Source: Euborellia annulipes (lineage: Eukaryota > Arthropoda > Insecta > Dermaptera > Anisolabididae). Taken from it: DNA of 64,000 nt. A model generated the notes under the pieces. That model made no database searches. It saw only the letters and a list, made by a program, of their open reading frames with translations, and had not been told where the DNA came from. Location of the stretch: the NCBI GenBank assembly GCA_023213315.1, contig JAKCPI010025468.1, positions 20,272 through 84,271 of the forward strand. Reading direction: 5' to 3'. Positions 19,929 to 28,354 of this stretch are shown here, piece by piece. A program made the position numbers and the translations under genes. Within the stretch, counting starts at the first letter, position 1, and every line of letters starts with the position of its first letter.

Positions 19929-19945
19929 ACTTTAAGGAGTGAAGC

Positions 19946-20497
19946 ATGGCCAAAAGTTTTGCCATAAATATGGCCCCCACTAATCATGGTGGAATGGTTC
20001 CTGCGACTCAATCAAGAACATCACAAGAAGGAAATTTGTTTGTTCGTGCTGGTGATGGGCATATGTGCCCAAAGTGTAAATGCTGGTCTGTCGTTATTAA
20101 AAGTCACGATCATGTAATTATGGATGGTAAGCCAGTTGCTTACGTAGGTGATAAGCTTTCTTGCGGGGCAACTATTATGCCTCAGCAGTTTCATGTGGTT
20201 GGAGACTCTGGTAGTCCTTATTCTTCAGCTGCTTCTTCAGCTGCTCCTGTTCAGAACAGCTTAGTAGAAGATAAGTCCAACGAAATTCATAAAGTTCAGT
20301 TCAAGTTGGTTGATGTCGATACGGATCAACCACTTTCAGCAATGCTATATGAAATTCATAGTAAAGAATCTGGAAAATTATTAGTACAGGGCTATACAGA
20401 TAAAAACGGGATGACCGCTATTTATGAAAGTGAACATACTCCTGAATCTGTACAACTAATAACTGTCGATTTATCTAAGCCATTAGATCCATTATGA
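19946..20497 (+). CDS. PAAR-domain protein with C-terminal extension
   Basis: 183 residues. GDGHMCPKCKCWSVVIKSHD (residues 36-55) and VAYVGDKLSCGATIMPQQFH carry the PAAR-type histidine and cysteine metal site. After a serine/alanine linker (residues 90-105) comes a C-terminal beta domain (FKLVDVDTDQPLSAMLYEI) resembling an Ig-like or transthyretin-like extension. It follows the first PAAR gene by 17 bases. Together they could cap a spike and load the next gene product. Confidence 0.75.
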   Translation: MAKSFAINMAPTNHGGMVPATQSRTSQEGNLFVRAGDGHMCPKCKCWSVVIKSHDHVIMDGKPVAYVGDKLSCGATIMPQQFHVVGDSGSPYSSAASSAAPVQNSLVEDKSNEIHKVQFKLVDVDTDQPLSAMLYEIHSKESGKLLVQGYTDKNGMTAIYESEHTPESVQLITVDLSKPLDPL

Positions 20498-20507
20498 GAA
20501 ACATTTT

Positions 20508-21218
20508 ATGGGTAGCACTGACAAAGTAAGTAATAACGAAGGTCGTTTAATATTTCATTCAAATTATGATAAAACACCTATAAATGCTGATGCAGCCGAT
20601 CGAATCAATTTAAAGGAAACCCTTAACCTTTGTAGAGCAGATGATGGTTATTTAACTGCTTGTAGTGGTTGGGAAAATTTAATCAAAGTTAAGAAAATTG
20701 TTCCTTACACCTTCTGTATTCCTCAACACCTTTGGGACCATATTAAAAATAGACAGCCTTTTGAGTACGATATGGCTTTACGTTTTGGTCTTGAATTTGA
20801 TTTAAGAGAAATTGAAAAAGCTACACCGGGTTTAATTTATACCGAATATTTCCACACTATGATGTATCTGAGATTTGCTACCTATTTATATAGAATTGCA
20901 ACTGACAAGGCTCTTATTGCTGCCTCAGAGCTTTTGAAAGATAGTTTCAAAATCAGGGTGGCGGCTCACTATAAGAACTTAGAAGATATTATTGAATTAA
21001 CCCCAGCCGGTTATGGTTTTTTTGAGCGAGGCACATATACTGCTTTGGCAACTAACAACCGAAATAATAGAGGTCCGATAATGATTGGACACAGATTATA
21101 TCAAATGATTTTTAAGAAAAAGTGGAATAGACAGGCATACGAACTCTGTAGAACAGAGTATGGCTATCAAGTACCAACTTCTGAAGAAAATGAAATACTT
21201 AACACGAAAAATTGGTAA
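20508..21218 (+). CDS. Candidate secreted effector, 236 residues
   Basis: Not recognised. It starts 10 bases after the PAAR gene and 6 bases before a lipoprotein gene, the typical position of a type VI effector between PAAR and immunity genes. No signal peptide and no clear enzymatic motif. It has cysteines at several sites and a predicted helical middle (FHTMMYLRFATYLYRIATDK). The effector role is inferred from gene order alone. Confidence 0.5.
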   Translation: MGSTDKVSNNEGRLIFHSNYDKTPINADAADRINLKETLNLCRADDGYLTACSGWENLIKVKKIVPYTFCIPQHLWDHIKNRQPFEYDMALRFGLEFDLREIEKATPGLIYTEYFHTMMYLRFATYLYRIATDKALIAASELLKDSFKIRVAAHYKNLEDIIELTPAGYGFFERGTYTALATNNRNNRGPIMIGHRLYQMIFKKKWNRQAYELCRTEYGYQVPTSEENEILNTKNW

Positions 21219-21224
21219 AATTTT

Positions 21225-21728
21225 ATGAAAAATTTAGTTATTTTCTTAATTAGCTTGGCTATGGTTGGGTGTAGCCATGCAGATAATTCAAGCTTAAAGG
21301 AACGAGAAGCTGAAATTAGCAAAGAGCTTACTTCGAGAACTCTTGCAATTGGAGATGATATAGCTCAATCTCGAAGATTATATATAACAGCATATAACAC
21401 CATTAATACTAAATCTGAGATGAGTAACGAGCTTCTTATCTATACGGTTCGTAAAATTGACTCATTAATTGGTAATTATGAAACAGATAAAGATAGTTTC
21501 GAAAATGATATTAATGCCAATAAAAAAATTTCGTTAGAGGCAGTAGATGGGCTTTGTATTATGAATAAATTTCTTCAGAAATACTCAACACTTATTGATT
21601 TAAAGAAAGCTCCTCCTAGCATCCAAGAAAGTACAAAACGTGCTTTATCTTATCAACCACTTTACCTAAAAAGACTTAGTTCAGATAAAGACTATTTAGG
21701 TCAGTTACAGTGTATCAATTTAAAGTAG
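21225..21728 (+). CDS. Lipoprotein, candidate immunity partner
   Basis: 167 residues with signal peptide and lipobox AMVGC (Cys16), then a helical, charged mature region with two cysteines. It is last in the PAAR-PAAR-candidate effector operon. A periplasm-facing lipoprotein in this slot fits an immunity protein to a periplasmic effector. This is inference. Confidence 0.55.
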   Translation: MKNLVIFLISLAMVGCSHADNSSLKEREAEISKELTSRTLAIGDDIAQSRRLYITAYNTINTKSEMSNELLIYTVRKIDSLIGNYETDKDSFENDINANKKISLEAVDGLCIMNKFLQKYSTLIDLKKAPPSIQESTKRALSYQPLYLKRLSSDKDYLGQLQCINLK

Positions 21729-21800
21729 TGCAAATTGATAAAATGAATTTAACGGTAACTATGAACTCGGCAAAATGATTGCCGTAAATAATTTTTATGT

Positions 21801-21830
21801 AAAAGGCCCTGAATGTTCAGGGCTTTTTTT
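21801..21830. terminator. Terminator after the PAAR cluster
   Basis: AAAGGCCCTG / CAGGGC stem with a run of seven T. It lies between this operon and lysis cassette B, which converges on it. Confidence 0.8.
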
Positions 21831-21927
21831 AAATTGCTTTAACGCAAATAGTGACATTTACATTGCTATTAATTGTATGGGCCGAGCATCCTGAAAGCAG
21901 AATGCACAGCAAAATCAGAACCTTCAT
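21829..21927 (-). CDS. Small lysis-cassette lipoprotein (spanin-like), copy B
   Basis: 32 residues: MKVLILLCILLSGCSAHTIN, then a short tail. Lipobox LLSGC. Its ATG overlaps the endolysin stop (ATGA), so it is translationally coupled. It shares TINSNV with copy A. Probably an o-spanin-like outer-membrane lipoprotein, though no i-spanin gene is evident. Confidence 0.65.
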   Translation of the reverse strand: MKVLILLCILLSGCSAHTINSNVNVTICVKAI

Positions 21928-22469
21928 AGTGAAATGCGGTTAGCGATCCAACCGTAAAAGAATTGTTCTTGGGTAGGATTCCGTTCACAGATTTCAATAT
22001 AGCGCTGGCCTTGCATAATATTAAGAACTCGAACTAATACCTTCTCTCCTTCTTTTCCACGTTTGGTCAAATAAGTTTTAAGTGCATTTAACGTAGCTGG
22101 TCCATAAATTCCATCTATAGAAAGATCTGGCCAACCACCCTTACCTTGATTATTCAGCAAATTCAATGCACGTTGTAAAAGGGGTTTTGCAAAACCGGTA
22201 CCGCAATTCACACCAGTATCTAAAAGCTCTTCAGCTACTGCTGAGCTAATTGTATTTACCTGATTGAATCGCGGAGCTGTCCAATACTGCTTTTTGTAAA
22301 TCGCTTTGGCCACTTCAAGTGGTAAATCTTTCATATTGCCCTTAAAACCATTTGTACGTGCTACTGCTTCAGTAATACCGTATTTGGTTGCCCCTCCTTG
22401 ATCGGCAGGATTATTTACATAACCACCTTCACGTTTGATGAGTTCTTCAAGATATTGTTCGATGTTCAT
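21924..22469 (-). CDS. GH108 endolysin, copy B
   Basis: An intact 181-residue muramidase-type endolysin: catalytic Glu14 in IKREGGYVNN, GGATKYGIT, conserved CGTGFAKPLLQRALN, and a C-terminal peptidoglycan-binding region DGIYGPATLNALKTYL. It differs from copy A by scattered substitutions. Downstream in the same transcript as holin B, with one extra membrane-protein gene between them. Confidence 0.92.
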   Translation of the reverse strand: MNIEQYLEELIKREGGYVNNPADQGGATKYGITEAVARTNGFKGNMKDLPLEVAKAIYKKQYWTAPRFNQVNTISSAVAEELLDTGVNCGTGFAKPLLQRALNLLNNQGKGGWPDLSIDGIYGPATLNALKTYLTKRGKEGEKVLVRVLNIMQGQRYIEICERNPTQEQFFYGWIANRISL

Positions 22470-22493
22470 TTCACTTTTCCTCAGATAATAAAA

Positions 22494-22515
22494 AAACCTC
22501 GCTAATGCGAGGTTT
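22494..22515 (-). terminator. Intercistronic hairpin upstream of endolysin B
   Basis: AAACCTCGC/GCGAGGTTT stem with a T tract on the minus strand. Confidence 0.7.
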
Positions 22516-22536
22516 CAGGATTTTTTAAAAATTTAT

Positions 22537-23055
22537 TTAGCTAAGAAGTCTTTCTACATTCTTTTCAATTAATTGTTTGCTTTGCTTGTTAAGCAAATAA
22601 AAGTAACCAATCAATCCGAAGAATACTGCAGCATAAAGAATGACAACCCATATATACTTAAATACACTTTCAAATAACATATGATTCATCATATCCACAT
22701 CAATATTGATTCCAAAGTTGTGTGCATATCGACTGAAGAATAAGACAATACAGTAAATCAATACAGGAACAGCAAGAATCCCTGTCCAGACATTGATCTT
22801 ATTTTTCTTAAGCTCAAGTTTTTCAAACTCAGTACCACCAAAATATTTTTCAACCTCGACAACCTGTTTATTCAAATCATCTTTTAGTGATATTGGTAAT
22901 CTCTTGTCTTTAATATGATATTGAACATCCTTCAATATTTCTGCATTCTCTAGCGTTTCACCCAAAATTCTTAAATTTCCCATAAAAACCGTAATTAAAT
23001 CAGTAAAACTAAGGATTCTAGGATAAATAATGTGCTTAAAATCACTTTTTAACAT
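22537..23055 (-). CDS. Membrane protein between holin B and endolysin B
   Basis: 172 residues: a helical charged N-terminal half and two hydrophobic segments at about 96-116 and 138-160. Not recognised. It has no counterpart in cassette A, where holin and endolysin are adjacent. It could be an antiholin, a second holin or an exclusion protein; position does not decide. Confidence 0.55.
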   Translation of the reverse strand: MLKSDFKHIIYPRILSFTDLITVFMGNLRILGETLENAEILKDVQYHIKDKRLPISLKDDLNKQVVEVEKYFGGTEFEKLELKKNKINVWTGILAVPVLIYCIVLFFSRYAHNFGINIDVDMMNHMLFESVFKYIWVVILYAAVFFGLIGYFYLLNKQSKQLIEKNVERLLS

Positions 23056-23100
23056 AAAAGTAATAAATTGAGTTTTGATAAAAACCGCCCGAAGGCGGTG

Positions 23101-23490
23101 TTAGCTGTTTTCGATATCTTTTCTGGCTTTCTTAAATTCTTTGATCACTTCAACAATTGTCTTGCCTTCTTGCTTGTCAATAAAATTAAAGATCCATCTA
23201 ACTAAAGCCCAACCTGGTAAACCACAAACAAAGAAGAAACCACCTAGTGCTATCATTCCCCATACATCAGTCACCCATTCATGAAGCCCCCATTTGACAA
23301 TAATGAATGAACCACCCGCCAAACTTGAAACGACTGTACAAATAAGCCCAACGGCCCATTCTTGCGGTGAGCGTGGCATACGTGTCATCAATACTACTGC
23401 TGCAACTAAAGCAACCGCTAAAGTCACCATGATTGCAGCACCATAAAACTTTAAAATTGCTGTTAAACCGCTAGTGGAAACTGGCTCCAT
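23101..23490 (-). CDS. Holin-like membrane protein, copy B
   Basis: 129 residues with three hydrophobic segments, nearly identical to copy A (14512-14901), including the same start context (AGAAATAAATGGAGCC) and homologous upstream spacer. It starts the lysis cassette adjacent to the tail genes, which is the ancestral position in this phage type. Confidence 0.8.
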   Translation of the reverse strand: MEPVSTSGLTAILKFYGAAIMVTLAVALVAAVVLMTRMPRSPQEWAVGLICTVVSSLAGGSFIIVKWGLHEWVTDVWGMIALGGFFFVCGLPGWALVRWIFNFIDKQEGKTIVEVIKEFKKARKDIENS

Positions 23491-23520
23491 TTATTTCTCC
23501 AGAAAATTAAGGTAATAAAA

Positions 23521-23595
23521 AACCGCTCGGAAGCGGTAGTTGTTCGTTGTCCAATCCATCATTGGTGCGACAAAAAAAGCACCCATTTGGGTGCT
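23521..23595 (-). terminator. Two terminator-like hairpins between tail tip and holin B
   Basis: ACCGCTcggAAGCGGT (23521-23537) and AGCACCCATTTGGGTGCT (23578-23595), each with a T tract on the minus strand. They separate the host-specificity gene from the lysis cassette. Confidence 0.7.
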
Positions 23596-23613
23596 ATAAG
23601 TTCATTCAAAGTA

Positions 23614-26600
23614 TTAAAGGGTTTGTAAAATCTTCCCTCCATTTATCAATTGTGTTGTTAATGGTGCTACTCCGACAATTGCGGTACCACCGGCACCAGG
23701 TTGCCCTTCAGTCGTGCCGTGATACCGCCAGTTCCAAGTTCCATCATTTGTAGATTTGGTACCGCGCTGGCCCCATCCACCACCATCACCAGACAACGGA
23801 GATCCATAACGATCGTTTTGAGTACGATATCCTTTACCGGGTATCACAGCTTCAGCATCAGTGACTTTTACAACCATCAGATAGCCACCTTCAAGATACC
23901 AGCGCCAATCCTGAGTATCATTGTAAATAGGCTGCCCTGTCATAACCCGGCCGAATGGTGCTCCAGCTCCACCGGGAACACCTTGCACTCCATAACCTAA
24001 TTCTGTGTAAATACCGCTTGGTGTGGCCCCTCCTCCAGAGCCGCCTCGAGCTAAAGTTCCTCCGTCAACAATTAGATTCAATTTACTGTGCCGGTTCATT
24101 AAACCCGGTGCACCTTGGAATCCATCACGGCGTGTTTTGGCAAAGTTATAATCGGGATCACTTGACCAGGCACCAAAGGCCAAATGAGGCAAACCACCAT
24201 CGCCCCCACGCCCAACCACTGAACCCTTGATCGTAAGATTTACGATAAGACCAGAAGGAAATACTCCCGTATCGATGGCTGGTAACTCTGATGCAGCAGG
24301 AACAATAAATTCACGCGTAACTGAATTATTATCAAATTTATAAACCATTCGTGTTTCTGGTCGAAGTGAACTGGAACTCGAAACCAAAGCACCGGCTTCA
24401 ACGATAAAGCTAATTTCACCTGTCGTTGGCAAGTCGCCCCTTTGCATTTGATATAACCGCGCCAAATTAATATCTAGCTGGTCATAACGAATGTAAATTG
24501 GAGAATCATCGACTGGTACATCAATAAAGTCTTTGTCGTTAAGGTAATACCGCACATCGTAATTCACTGCAGTAACTGTATTTGAGAACTTATCAACCGG
24601 ATCTTTGGTTGCCACCAGATAAGGCAATGAGCCTCTTGTATCGTCGTTAACAACCGTATAGATCGTATTAACAAAATCATCTGAACTTAGTTTGAGTGCA
24701 TCGTTTGGCAAACGGCCTAAGACCACCTTATTCTTAGCAGATCCAGCGGTAATGGGAATTAGATCAACGCTACCATCTCCCATTTGCAAATAAATCACGT
24801 AGCTCTTACCAGCGATGAAATCTACGTCATGGCTTAGAGTTAGAATTAAGCCTTCTTGTTTAACTACATCACCACTTTGATGAATACCATTGCGATAATC
24901 AGCTACAGCAATACGGTCACGTAAAACCAGTAATTCCGATTCAGGTGCTGCATCAAAAGTAATTGATTTACGCTGGAAGCGAAGCTTATTCCAGAGCCGG
25001 TACGCATTAAAACGGGCTTGCCATTTATTACGCACACCTACAGATTTCACCTCTTTTGGGGTTCTTGGCTCCCTTATCCGGTAGATAGATATTTATGCGG
25101 GTGTCGTCGGCAGGATCCGTATATTCATAGGTCAACCCATCATAGTCATCCATCACACCAAGCGTGAGATCATGCTTATAACTATCCGGAATGATATTCC
25201 TGAAGTTAAACAGTAATACCGAGTTATCTGTTGGTTTCTCGAAATAGATTTTGAGCTTATTATTTTGCCAATAAGCTGTACAAAAGACGGCATCACAAAG
25301 GTTTGTTGCAAGCTCTTCAAACGAAAGATTAGTATCATCAATCGTAGTGCAGAACTCGGCAGCTAAAGGTGTACCGAAATAATCGACAATATCGTTATAA
25401 GTACGATAGATATTTTCAATATCAATCTCGTCGATCGTACGGCGGCCTATCTTGTCATCGAGCGCCATTGAGACCAAAGCATCTGCAAAGCTTGAAGTTG
25501 GAAATAACTCAGTCGTCATTGCTCCATTTTTATAAGTGGGTAACATCCGCTGAAGATCAAAATTAATCTTGCGTGACTTAACAGATAAAGCGCCAGTCGT
25601 TGCATATGTACGTGCACGGAAAACCGTTTCATGTTCATACATCGTGCTTTGCAATGGAAATGCGCCATATAGAGCTTGCCACTTCACCTCATCAACTACG
25701 GTTGTCACTGCTGGAGTAGCTGTCAATCGTCGAGCACGTACACTGCAGCGCCCCTGAAATGTGACCATATCCAGCGTTGCACCAACAGTCTGACGAGATT
25801 TAGCGGAACCTTTAAGGATGATCTGCTTTAGCATTGGATTACCAATGGCAGCACCAGATTCATTCACTGGTGTGACTTCAACTTCGATCGTGACGTTTAC
25901 TGCTGCCTGATTCCCCCCTGAGGAAACGGTATAAAGCCCATTACTGGCCACAAAGTTAAAAATGACACGACTACGTTCAATGTTGTCCAAGATAAATGGA
26001 CCAATCCACTTTTCACCAATGGATGAAAGCTTTGGAGAAATAGCGGCTGTTTGCTGGTTTGATAGTTCTTTTAACTTTAGCCAGTTTGGATTTACTGCTG
26101 CCGGATTTGATAAGGCCATTCTGTCATCAGCAACGGATAAAACGCTATAAGTACCGTTTAAATCGTATGTTTGCCCGTTATATGTAAATGAAGCATTAGT
26201 AATTTCAACACGGTCATTACTGACAAATTTAGTTGTTAAATCGGTATTGTTTGCCGCTGCTCGTAAGATTTCATTTGGGTAAGCAAACTGAAGATAATTG
26301 GTACCTTCCAGACTTTGAGTGTCAGCTGGTCTCAATATCTGGCCATTCACTGAGTTTTGATGTTGAACAGTTAAAGGCGGTGTTGTAATTTCACTACCAA
26401 GCGAAAAATATGGTTGTCCTGATACGATATCTACACCTGGTCGAAAAACTTCTACCGAAGCACCAGCAATATCAACAATATTTGTTTCACCGTCATACGC
26501 GCCTTTGATGTGATAGTGACCACGGCCAATACAGCCCACTACATGCTCAACCTCAACATTGTTTTCATAGACCTTATAAGGAACTGCAATCAGATCAGGT

Positions 26601-27049
26601 GTATTCCATCCAGCACCATAGTTATCTGTAATACGTCCATTTACCCGCATCTTATTTTCACGGTTCGAAAGTTCATTGTTTGCCGATGAAGACTGGTTGT
26701 TATTCTGGTTAGTTTGGGCAATTGATGGCGCAGGCATTAAAAATGCAATTGCAACGCTTAGGACAATAGAAACAATTGCAGCGACAAGTGCCGGAATCCC
26801 TTTAGGATTCTCAATCACAATGAAAGTACCTGGCAAGAAATCGAGCTGCTTTAAGTCATGAGAATTCTTCGGTGTAACTTCATTGGCAAAAGAGATCTCC
26901 GCATGATCCATATTACTTGATGTATGAAAAATACGGACATGCTCAGGCAAGTATTCATATTTTGAAGTAAGCCATTGCCCGATAGTTTCGGCTTGCTCAA
27001 TTGTCTTTTCTTCAGACAAAGGATCCTGTTTATAAATAATCTTAATCAT
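23614..27049 (-). CDS. TipJ-family host-specificity/tail tip protein, one frameshift
   Basis: About 1,145 residues, the central tail-tip (gpJ-like) protein that contacts the host surface. It starts MIKIIYKQDPLSEEKTIEQA. An early hydrophobic segment (GIPALVAAIVSIVLSVAIAF) is shared with this Acinetobacter phage type. The middle carries long beta domains, and the C-terminus is glycine-rich (GRGGDGG, GGSGGGA), resembling adhesive tail-fibre tips. The frame is broken near 25050 by one extra A in a run of four; both parts are clearly one gene. Directly downstream of the NlpC/P60-like gene. Confidence 0.85.
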
Positions 27050-27404
27050 AGTAACTGACCCGACTAAACCCCATTGCTTTAATGACGTCTTCAGCTAAAT
27101 AAGTGACTCCCGCTTCCATAAGGTGCAGAACCTTTTGCCCACGAAAAAGCCCTACATGCGGGGGCTTATTTCTTTGCTTAGGATGGAAGGCGACTATGCA
27201 GCCCTCCTTGGGCATGGGCAGTGGATTTAAAAGTTTTAATCGTGAGACTTTAAACTCGATATGGCCCTTCGGTTGCATGAACAAATCCAAAGCTTCACTC
27301 CGGTCTACTCCATATAGATCTAGAGCGGCTTCATGTGCAAAGTGAACACAATTGTAGAGCTCTTCGTCGTATTGCTTATCAAGCAAATGATCATGACTTT
27401 TCAT
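27042..27404 (-). CDS. NlpC/P60-like tail assembly peptidase
   Basis: 120 residues. The YNCVHFAHEAAL block supplies the candidate Cys nucleophile and PPHVGLFRG the candidate His, as in NlpC/P60-type hydrolases of tail tips (lambda gpK-like). It overlaps the tail tip gene by 8 bases and the DUF1833 gene by 4 bases, indicating coupled translation. Probably degrades or binds peptidoglycan at DNA entry. Confidence 0.75.
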   Translation of the reverse strand: MKSHDHLLDKQYDEELYNCVHFAHEAALDLYGVDRSEALDLFMQPKGHIEFKVSRLKLLNPLPMPKEGCIVAFHPKQRNKPPHVGLFRGQKVLHLMEAGVTYLAEDVIKAMGFSRVSYYD

Positions 27405-27907
27405 ACAGCCCCCTTCAATCCACTAAAACGATCTAATGAAAAGATGTCACCAGTTTTGGAAATATTTAAACGAGGGGATTCAGCTTTAAATGTCACGGCT
27501 TTATTGTTCATTGAAACACCTGCAAGTTGAAGGCCAAGCAAATAATGGATTGGTGCATTCAGATTGTCTGAACTATAAAGACGGTAATTCACAGTAGGCT
27601 TAACATCTGCATATTGGCCTTCCAGCACTCGCTCAAACTCATCTGGCAATATATCGCCAAGCCCTGAAACTGAGACAGTTAAAGTCTGGTCTAAATCCCC
27701 CAGCATTCCAGATCTTTGAATTGACATAGGCAGATATTCGTAAAAGAACTGACCACCACCTTCTTTATGCTGTACATAGACACCACGGTCATCATTACGA
27801 ACAACGCGATAAGTGTTTAGAAATGATGGGTGGGAAAGTTCAATACACTCCAGTTGATATATATCAACTTTACGATTGAGAAAGAATTTGGCGTATTCGT
27901 TATCCAT
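27401..27907 (-). CDS. DUF1833-family minor tail protein
   Basis: 168 residues from the ATG at 27907, chosen because GGGAGG lies 7 bases upstream; a longer TTG start is less likely. Beta-rich, with LSVSGLGDILPDEFE-type motifs known from DUF1833 minor tail proteins (lambda gpL position). Start overlaps the upstream stop as TAATG. Confidence 0.75.
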   Translation of the reverse strand: MDNEYAKFFLNRKVDIYQLECIELSHPSFLNTYRVVRNDDRGVYVQHKEGGGQFFYEYLPMSIQRSGMLGDLDQTLTVSVSGLGDILPDEFERVLEGQYADVKPTVNYRLYSSDNLNAPIHYLLGLQLAGVSMNNKAVTFKAESPRLNISKTGDIFSLDRFSGLKGAV

Positions 27908-28305
27908 TAGACCTCCCAATCTTTAATTAATGCTGCATCAGTTGTAAGGTTCGGCTGGTTCTGAATGACTTCCATCTGTGCGGTTACCCGGTAAAGATTT
28001 CCATTCACCTCATTGGTCTTGAATGAGTTAGGAATAAAGTTGCACTGGTATTGCTGACGCGCTCCCTGGTCAATCACCAGATCAGCATAAAACGATGCTG
28101 GTTTGCTTTGGTAAAGACGCCAGAAAGCCATCATTTTATTGAAATCAGTTTTACTTAAATTCCAGTTCACATCGACAATGTGGCTATTACGTTTTACATC
28201 GATGTAATAACGTCCTCGGCCTCCATCCATCTGCTGGCGTTTCACATCATCACCCGGTGTTACGCCATAGCCATTTGTTTGAGGATTTAGCTTTAACTTG
28301 TACAT
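27907..28305 (-). CDS. Minor tail protein (gpM-like)
   Basis: 132 residues starting MYKLKLNPQTNGYGVTPGDD. Beta-rich, with the RYYIDVKRNSHIVDVNWNL pattern of small distal-tail proteins that follow the tape measure in this phage type. TAATG overlap with the next gene. Confidence 0.7.
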   Translation of the reverse strand: MYKLKLNPQTNGYGVTPGDDVKRQQMDGGRGRYYIDVKRNSHIVDVNWNLSKTDFNKMMAFWRLYQSKPASFYADLVIDQGARQQYQCNFIPNSFKTNEVNGNLYRVTAQMEVIQNQPNLTTDAALIKDWEV

Positions 28306-28327
28306 AACTTTCCTTCAGACAATAAAA

Positions 28328-28347
28328 AACCACCTCGAAAGGTGGTT
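28328..28347 (-). terminator. Intercistronic hairpin after the tape measure gene
   Basis: ACCACCTTTCGAGGTGGT hairpin followed by six T on the minus strand. Confidence 0.75.
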
Positions 28348-28354
28348 ATGTTAA

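Noticed and set aside
13771..23490. Two complete tandem prophages
   Set aside because: Only the lysis cassette is duplicated; there is one integrase, one set of head, tail, replication and control genes.
23701..24230. Plus-strand ORFs within the tail tip gene
   Set aside because: Antisense shadows of a long coding frame, with no ribosome sites and no domain pattern.
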